From Victivallales bacterium (lineage in GTDB: Bacteria > Verrucomicrobiota > Lentisphaeria > Victivallales > SZUA-371): a stretch of 59,633 bases of DNA. The position numbers and the translations under genes were made by a program. The stretch covers positions 1-59,633 of the forward strand of contig JAFGXT010000173.1 of NCBI GenBank assembly GCA_016936495.1. The letters are read 5' to 3'. Numbering within the stretch: the stretch's first letter is position 1; each line of letters begins with the position of its first letter. Of the stretch, positions 55,524-59,633 are shown piece after piece. Below the pieces are notes generated by a model. The model ran no database searches, had not been told where the DNA came from, and worked only from the letters and a program-made list of their open reading frames with translations.

Positions 55524-56348
55524 ATGATAAATGAGATCTACGGGTTCTATGTCAAGCCGCTGCTTGAGATAGGTGTCCTGACTATGCTGATATACGGGTT
55601 GCTTTATTATATCCGCGGTACCCGCGGTACCTATATCCTTGCCGGAATGGTGATAATCCTTATTGGTCTGACCGTGCTTTCCGAATGGTGGAACTTTGAA
55701 GTTATAAGCTGGCTGCTTGCTAATTTGTGGGCGATTCTGGCTACCGCTATAATCGTGATGTTTCAGCCTGAACTGCGCCGCGCTTTCGCTCAGTTGGGCA
55801 GTACTTCTTTTATTTCTCAGAAGCGGTCAAGACGCCGCGAGGCGATAGGTGAGGTGGTTACCGCCGCGGTTAATATGTCCAAACGCCATATCGGCGCGAT
55901 TATGATCTTTGAGCGTCAGATCGGCATGGGCTCTATTGCGGATGACGCCATTAAGCTGGACGTTAAACTTAACTCCTATCTGATTGAGTCGATTTTTTTC
56001 CCGAACTCCCCGCTGCATGATGGAGCGGTCATTATTCATGACGATAAAATAATCGCCGCGCATTGTATTCTGCCTCTTTCCCAGAATGAGGATTTCATGC
56101 CGTCGGTCGGAACCCGCCACCGTGCAGCTCTCGGTATCACCGAGGAGACTGATGCCGTTGCTCTGGTTATTTCCGAGGAAACCGGTATCATCAGCATTGC
56201 CTGTCGCGGACGCATGAAGCGCAATATCCCGCCGGATAGACTGGGACGTTTTCTGAGCGGTTTGTTGATGATAAAGGAAGGTGGGGTCAGCAATATATTT
56301 GATACGGTAACAGATAATGACGAACTCAGCGTCTTTACAAAGGATTGA
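55524..56348 (+). CDS. cdaA: Diadenylate cyclase (CdaA, c-di-AMP synthase)
   Basis: About 274 residues from ATG 55524, which has a strong GGAGGTGAGGAG ribosome site; the ORF-track start is inside folP. Three N-terminal membrane helices (to ~85; second GTYILAGMVIILIGLTVL, third ISWLLANLWAILATAIIVMF) are followed by a DAC domain with the catalytic LHDGAVII and GTRHRAALGITEET motifs. It makes cyclic di-AMP at the inner face of the membrane, controlling potassium and osmotic balance. It is followed 3 bases later by the YbbR gene, as in Firmicutes cdaA-cdaR, but no glmM follows. Confidence 0.95.
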   Translation: MINEIYGFYVKPLLEIGVLTMLIYGLLYYIRGTRGTYILAGMVIILIGLTVLSEWWNFEVISWLLANLWAILATAIIVMFQPELRRAFAQLGSTSFISQKRSRRREAIGEVVTAAVNMSKRHIGAIMIFERQIGMGSIADDAIKLDVKLNSYLIESIFFPNSPLHDGAVIIHDDKIIAAHCILPLSQNEDFMPSVGTRHRAALGITEETDAVALVISEETGIISIACRGRMKRNIPPDRLGRFLSGLLMIKEGGVSNIFDTVTDNDELSVFTKD

Positions 56349-56351
56349 TGT

Positions 56352-57350
56352 ATGAGCGGCAAAGACAATATTGATAAAGAAGAACGTAAAATCTTCATAG
56401 ATTGGGTGCCGGGTATTATCAGAAATGATTTTGTCCGTAAATTTATATCGCTGTTTTTTGCCTGCCTGGTATATTTTACGGTTTCATTTAAGGTGGGAGA
56501 TGTGCTTAATGTACAGAATGTGCCTGTCAGTGTGGTTGTGCCTCCCGGGCTGGTAGACAGGGATACGGAAGTGAAAAGAGTACGTGTTACTCTGCGCGGC
56601 AGTAAACGTGCGTTAAGCAGTATTACCGCCTCTGACGTGCGTATAAGGCTTGATGTTCAGCAGGAACGTTTTACCCCCTCAATGCCTTATAATATAAAGA
56701 TAAATGTCGGGGATATACGTACTCCGGTGGGAACCCGTGCGGTAAGTGTTACTCCCGAATATCTTACTTTGAACATCGAAGAACAGGATACCCGGGAGAT
56801 ACCGGTGCAGGCGCGTTTTGATTCAATGAAAAAGCTGCCTGTTGACCTTAAGGTTGGCAAGGTCAAACTCAGCCCGCCAATGGTCGCCATTACCGGCCCC
56901 AAGAGTATGCTTGAAAATATAGAATCCGTTCCGACTGTGCCGATTCCACTCGATGGATCCACTATTGAGAGTTTTGAATATAACGTGAAACTTGCTTCTT
57001 TGCCGGGAGCCCGAACTGTTCCTGGAGAGGTTAAAGCGGAAGTCGAGATAGTCAGAGAGTTTATTAACCGTACTTTTAAATCAGTGCCTATACGTATGAT
57101 GGGCAGTACAAATATTCAAGGATTGAAAGTGGAATTGCTCACCAGTCCGCATGCTGAAGTGATTTTATCTGGAGCGCGAAGTGAACTTTTGGCTTTTAAA
57201 CCGGACAATATCAGACCTTATGTGGATATTTCCGGCTTTGACAAGCCAGGTACCTATATGGTTGATCTTAACTGCTGGGTGGATGATCAGAGTATGAAAA
57301 TTGTCAATGTATACCCGGCGCAGGTACAGATAAAGATTACGGCTCCATGA
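56352..57350 (+). CDS. cdaR: YbbR-domain protein (CdaR-like regulator of CdaA)
   Basis: 332 residues. One membrane helix near 28-47 (FVRKFISLFFACLVYFTVSF) anchors an extracytoplasmic part made of repeated YbbR-like beta domains (for example NVQNVPVSVVVPPGLVDRDTEVKRVRVTLRGSK, VKLSPPMVAITGPKSMLENIESVPTVPIPLDG). CdaR proteins bind and modulate CdaA. It starts 3 bases after cdaA, so the two are translationally coupled. Symbol assigned by context and domain. Confidence 0.88.
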   Translation: MSGKDNIDKEERKIFIDWVPGIIRNDFVRKFISLFFACLVYFTVSFKVGDVLNVQNVPVSVVVPPGLVDRDTEVKRVRVTLRGSKRALSSITASDVRIRLDVQQERFTPSMPYNIKINVGDIRTPVGTRAVSVTPEYLTLNIEEQDTREIPVQARFDSMKKLPVDLKVGKVKLSPPMVAITGPKSMLENIESVPTVPIPLDGSTIESFEYNVKLASLPGARTVPGEVKAEVEIVREFINRTFKSVPIRMMGSTNIQGLKVELLTSPHAEVILSGARSELLAFKPDNIRPYVDISGFDKPGTYMVDLNCWVDDQSMKIVNVYPAQVQIKITAP

Positions 57351-57485
57351 GTTTTAAGGTGCTTATCGGCTAACCGGCTCCGTCAGCCATTGTTCTCTGT
57401 CGCGCTTTTCGGTACTGAAATTAACGTCGATTTTCTTGATGGTGAGTATAGATGTTCGATGTTGGATTTCCAAGCTGTTAAGAAA

Positions 57486-59405
57486 TTAAAAGGTAAATGG
57501 CATTTTCGCCATGACCCATTCGTGTACGTCTGCGTAACGATAACGTTCCAGAATTCCAAAGCCTTGTAGCTGTTTTGCTTTCATCAAAGTAAAGCAAGGA
57601 AGATTGACGCCGCATAAGAAACGGGTCAATAATTCTGAAGATGGCGTCTGATTAAGTTTTTCGATAAATTTACGAGTCAGTTCATGAAAATCAAAAGTGC
57701 TCAAAGGAGGCAGTTCGACGCTATGTCTGATTGATACGCCGCCAGATTGACATACGGAACAATGACCACAGTTTTTTTGTGTAAGTTGTTCGCCAAAATA
57801 TGCGGCAAGGGCATAAGAGAGACATTTTCCGCTGCTGAAAAAATTCAACATCTGTTCAATGCGTCCCAACTCTATGTGTTCTTTGCGATGAAACAAGTCA
57901 TAGAGCTCTCCCGCAATAAAATCCAAATCGAAAGTACGATCTTTTACTTCAAATACTTCGGTTATATCTTTAGCCGCCAGCTCAATATATCCCTGTTCAT
58001 TAAAGTATTCCAAGGCAGTGATTACGCGGTCGCGTCCGGCTTTGTTATTGGCTTGAGTAAAGTTTACGGTTGTCCATACGCGTTTTTTATCCACCCCGGA
58101 AAACAAAGTTTCCAGAAATTGTCTGCGTTCTCCAGTGAATTTACCCATTATTTCATCATCGCTTATGACATTACGGTAACGGTAGTCGGCGAAATAGGAA
58201 TAAAGTGGTTTGACTATATCTTTCATCTCCAGATATACCAGTAGAGTTTTCAGGGCGAGCAGACGTATATTGCTGAGTGTGGACAATTGGTTGAGTTTAA
58301 ACTCCCAGTTGCCGCCGTCCCGCGGTATCTGCTCCAGTATCCTGCTGATATTTTCCTGTTCCGGTGTATCGCCGTAAATGAAATTTTCAAGAATGTTTAC
58401 ATTATCGAGATTTGCCAGTACCGTACATTCTGAGACTTGACCATCGCGTCCGGCTCTACCGATTTCCTGACTGTAGTTTTCTATGGACTTGGGCAGATTA
58501 TAATGGATAACGCGCCTGACGTCCCGCTTGTCTATGCCCATGCCGAAAGCGATGGTGGCGACAATGCAGGCGGTATTTCCGGACATAAAAGAATTCTGTA
58601 TATTTTCCCGCTCATCATTGTTCATCCCCGCGTGATATGCCTTTGCGTTGATACCGCGTTCAGAGAGATATTGTGCGACTTCTTCGGCGGTCTTTTGCAA
58701 AGTAGTATATACAATAGTCGGCAATTGCGGCGTATCTTTGAGTATATTATATAGTGTTGCGGGTTTATCCGCTTCATCCACTGGTTTTATGTCAAGATGA
58801 AGATTTGACCGATAGAAACCTGTTACCACTACCGCGTCGCGTCTGATTGAGAACTTCCGGCACATATCATCTATCACCGCCGGAGTAGCGGTGGCAGTTA
58901 ATAGCAGTACCTGAGGTATGTTGAAATCGCGTTGATATGCGGGTAGTTTAAGGTAATCCGGACGAAAATTATGTCCCCATTCAGAAATACAGTGAGCTTC
59001 ATCTATGACCAGCAACGATATAGGAATATTACTCAAAAAATTCCTGAAACGTTCGTTTTTAAGTCTTTCCACCGATATGAGCAGGATTTTACAGTGTCCG
59101 TTTCTAACGTCCCGCATTACTTCCTGTTCCTTATTACGATCCAGCGAAGAGTCGATGCGTGCGGCAGGAATGCCATTTTTACACATAAATTCGAGTTGAT
59201 CCTGCATCAGCGCAAGCAATGGAGAGACCACCAGAGTAAGGCATGGCAGATGCAGTGCGGATATCTGATAACACAACGATTTGCCGGAACCGGTGGGAAA
59301 TATAGCCGCAGCCGATTGTCCTTTTATTATGTGTTCTATGACTTCTGCCTGACCAGCCTTGAAAGAATTAAAACCGAAATATTCTTTTAATGTATTGTAT
59401 ATCAT
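57486..59405 (-). CDS. recQ: RecQ-family ATP-dependent DNA helicase
   Basis: About 639 residues from ATG 59405; the ORF-track start is a TTG five codons upstream. The superfamily-2 motifs are FPTGSGKSLCYQ (I), LLVIDEAHCISEWGHNFRPDY (II plus the RecQ aromatic loop), LLLTATATPAV (III), a GINAKAYHAGM helicase C region and GIDKRDVRRVIHYNLPKSIENYSQEIGRAGRDG (V-VI). The zinc-binding part follows (SGKCLSYALAAYFGEQLTQKNCGHCSVC), then a winged helix. The last 80 residues may contain a degenerate HRDC-like region. It unwinds recombination and repair intermediates. Confidence 0.95.
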   Translation of the reverse strand: MIYNTLKEYFGFNSFKAGQAEVIEHIIKGQSAAAIFPTGSGKSLCYQISALHLPCLTLVVSPLLALMQDQLEFMCKNGIPAARIDSSLDRNKEQEVMRDVRNGHCKILLISVERLKNERFRNFLSNIPISLLVIDEAHCISEWGHNFRPDYLKLPAYQRDFNIPQVLLLTATATPAVIDDMCRKFSIRRDAVVVTGFYRSNLHLDIKPVDEADKPATLYNILKDTPQLPTIVYTTLQKTAEEVAQYLSERGINAKAYHAGMNNDERENIQNSFMSGNTACIVATIAFGMGIDKRDVRRVIHYNLPKSIENYSQEIGRAGRDGQVSECTVLANLDNVNILENFIYGDTPEQENISRILEQIPRDGGNWEFKLNQLSTLSNIRLLALKTLLVYLEMKDIVKPLYSYFADYRYRNVISDDEIMGKFTGERRQFLETLFSGVDKKRVWTTVNFTQANNKAGRDRVITALEYFNEQGYIELAAKDITEVFEVKDRTFDLDFIAGELYDLFHRKEHIELGRIEQMLNFFSSGKCLSYALAAYFGEQLTQKNCGHCSVCQSGGVSIRHSVELPPLSTFDFHELTRKFIEKLNQTPSSELLTRFLCGVNLPCFTLMKAKQLQGFGILERYRYADVHEWVMAKMPFTF

Positions 59406-59633
59406 TGTTGGGTTCCGCAATTATTTGTTCTTCAACCTAACCCTCATTTCTGAAAGCGCAAGTTTTTTCAGCTCAAAATAAAAAAAATTAGATTTTTTTG
59501 TGATTTTGCTATAAATTGTTAAAATACCCCGTCGATAAATATTCACGTAACGATCAGGAAGATCGAAACGCGATCCGATGACAAGAAGGATTTTGTTGCG
59601 GATCAAATAAAATCTCTGACAAGGACGTCAGAA
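59406..59633. other. Upstream region of recQ, incomplete at window edge
   Basis: 228 bases. The 61-residue minus-strand ORF here starts at TTG and shows nothing recognisable. It is treated as non-coding leader/promoter sequence. Confidence 0.35.

Noticed and set aside
59421-59606. 61-residue minus-strand ORF upstream of recQ
   Set aside because: TTG start, no ribosome site and no motif; more likely the recQ leader.
1-59633. CRISPR arrays, rRNA, tRNA, transposase, integrase or phage genes
   Set aside because: None seen on reading both strands; no regularly spaced repeats and no recognisable mobile-element proteins. A covariance-model search could still find a small RNA.

Overview
The window looks like a chromosomal segment from an anaerobic, polysaccharide-degrading member of the PVC superphylum, most likely Lentisphaerota (Victivallis-like). 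This is inferred, not proven. The supporting signs are pseudopilins of the [18 protein letters not shown]...H-X9-DG type placed beside glycosidases, LacI and GntR/LacI-type regulators heading those loci, a HTH-PTS EIIA fusion of a kind I recall from chlamydiae and relatives, and an ackA-pta fermentation pair. I see no phage, transposon, CRISPR array, rRNA or tRNA. About 50 genes are supported.

Layout. 1-3.2 kb: 3' end of cysS, a lone receiver-domain protein, an AEC-type carrier and a GT-B glycosyltransferase. 3.2-8.8 kb: an AraC regulator divergent from an amino-sugar/polyol cluster (NagB-like isomerase, PIG-L deacetylase, PfkB kinase, then a mannitol-dehydrogenase-like enzyme), closed by a convergent Rrf2 regulator. 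9-14.1 kb: LacI regulator, pseudopilin and a 1116-residue secreted glycosidase-like protein behind a clear promoter/operator. 14.3-19.1 kb: MarR regulator with an RND efflux adaptor and pump. 19.2-21.5 kb: HTH-EIIA protein and a CBS-domain cation/proton antiporter. 21.9-24.3 kb: ArnT-like membrane glycosyltransferase and an unknown protein. 24.5-30 kb: a signalling block with a receiver-Ser/Thr kinase-zinc ribbon fusion, a pseudopilin-LamG protein containing a Gly-Asn microsatellite, and a PAS hybrid histidine kinase. 30-33.2 kb: pta, ackA and a class II aldolase on the minus strand. 33.4-35.3 kb: a second hybrid histidine kinase. 35.3-40.3 kb: a minus-strand operon of GntR/LacI regulator, pseudopilin and two paralogous glycosidases, with a 20-bp palindrome inside a consensus promoter. 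40.5-41.1 kb: vapBC. 41.2-49.5 kb: mostly housekeeping genes (FAD oxidoreductase, class II FBP aldolase, threonine synthase, BipA/TypA, ABC-F). 49.6-50.4 kb: a 40-residue cysteine protein missed by the ORF track and an orphan ORF. 50.4-59.4 kb: membrane glycosyltransferase, gyrA, folP, cdaA, ybbR/cdaR and recQ.

The most interesting theme is the repeated unit 'regulator + pseudopilin + secreted clan-A glycosidase', found twice with unrelated regulators and unrelated operators. It suggests a polysaccharide-utilisation design in which a pseudopilin-like protein is co-expressed with each enzyme set. A second theme is signalling: two hybrid histidine kinases and a receiver-kinase fusion. Two of these three genes share an identical 12-mer, GTTATAACTATA, in their promoter regions.

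All coordinates and motifs were read by eye. Family names come from motif recognition, with no database search behind them.
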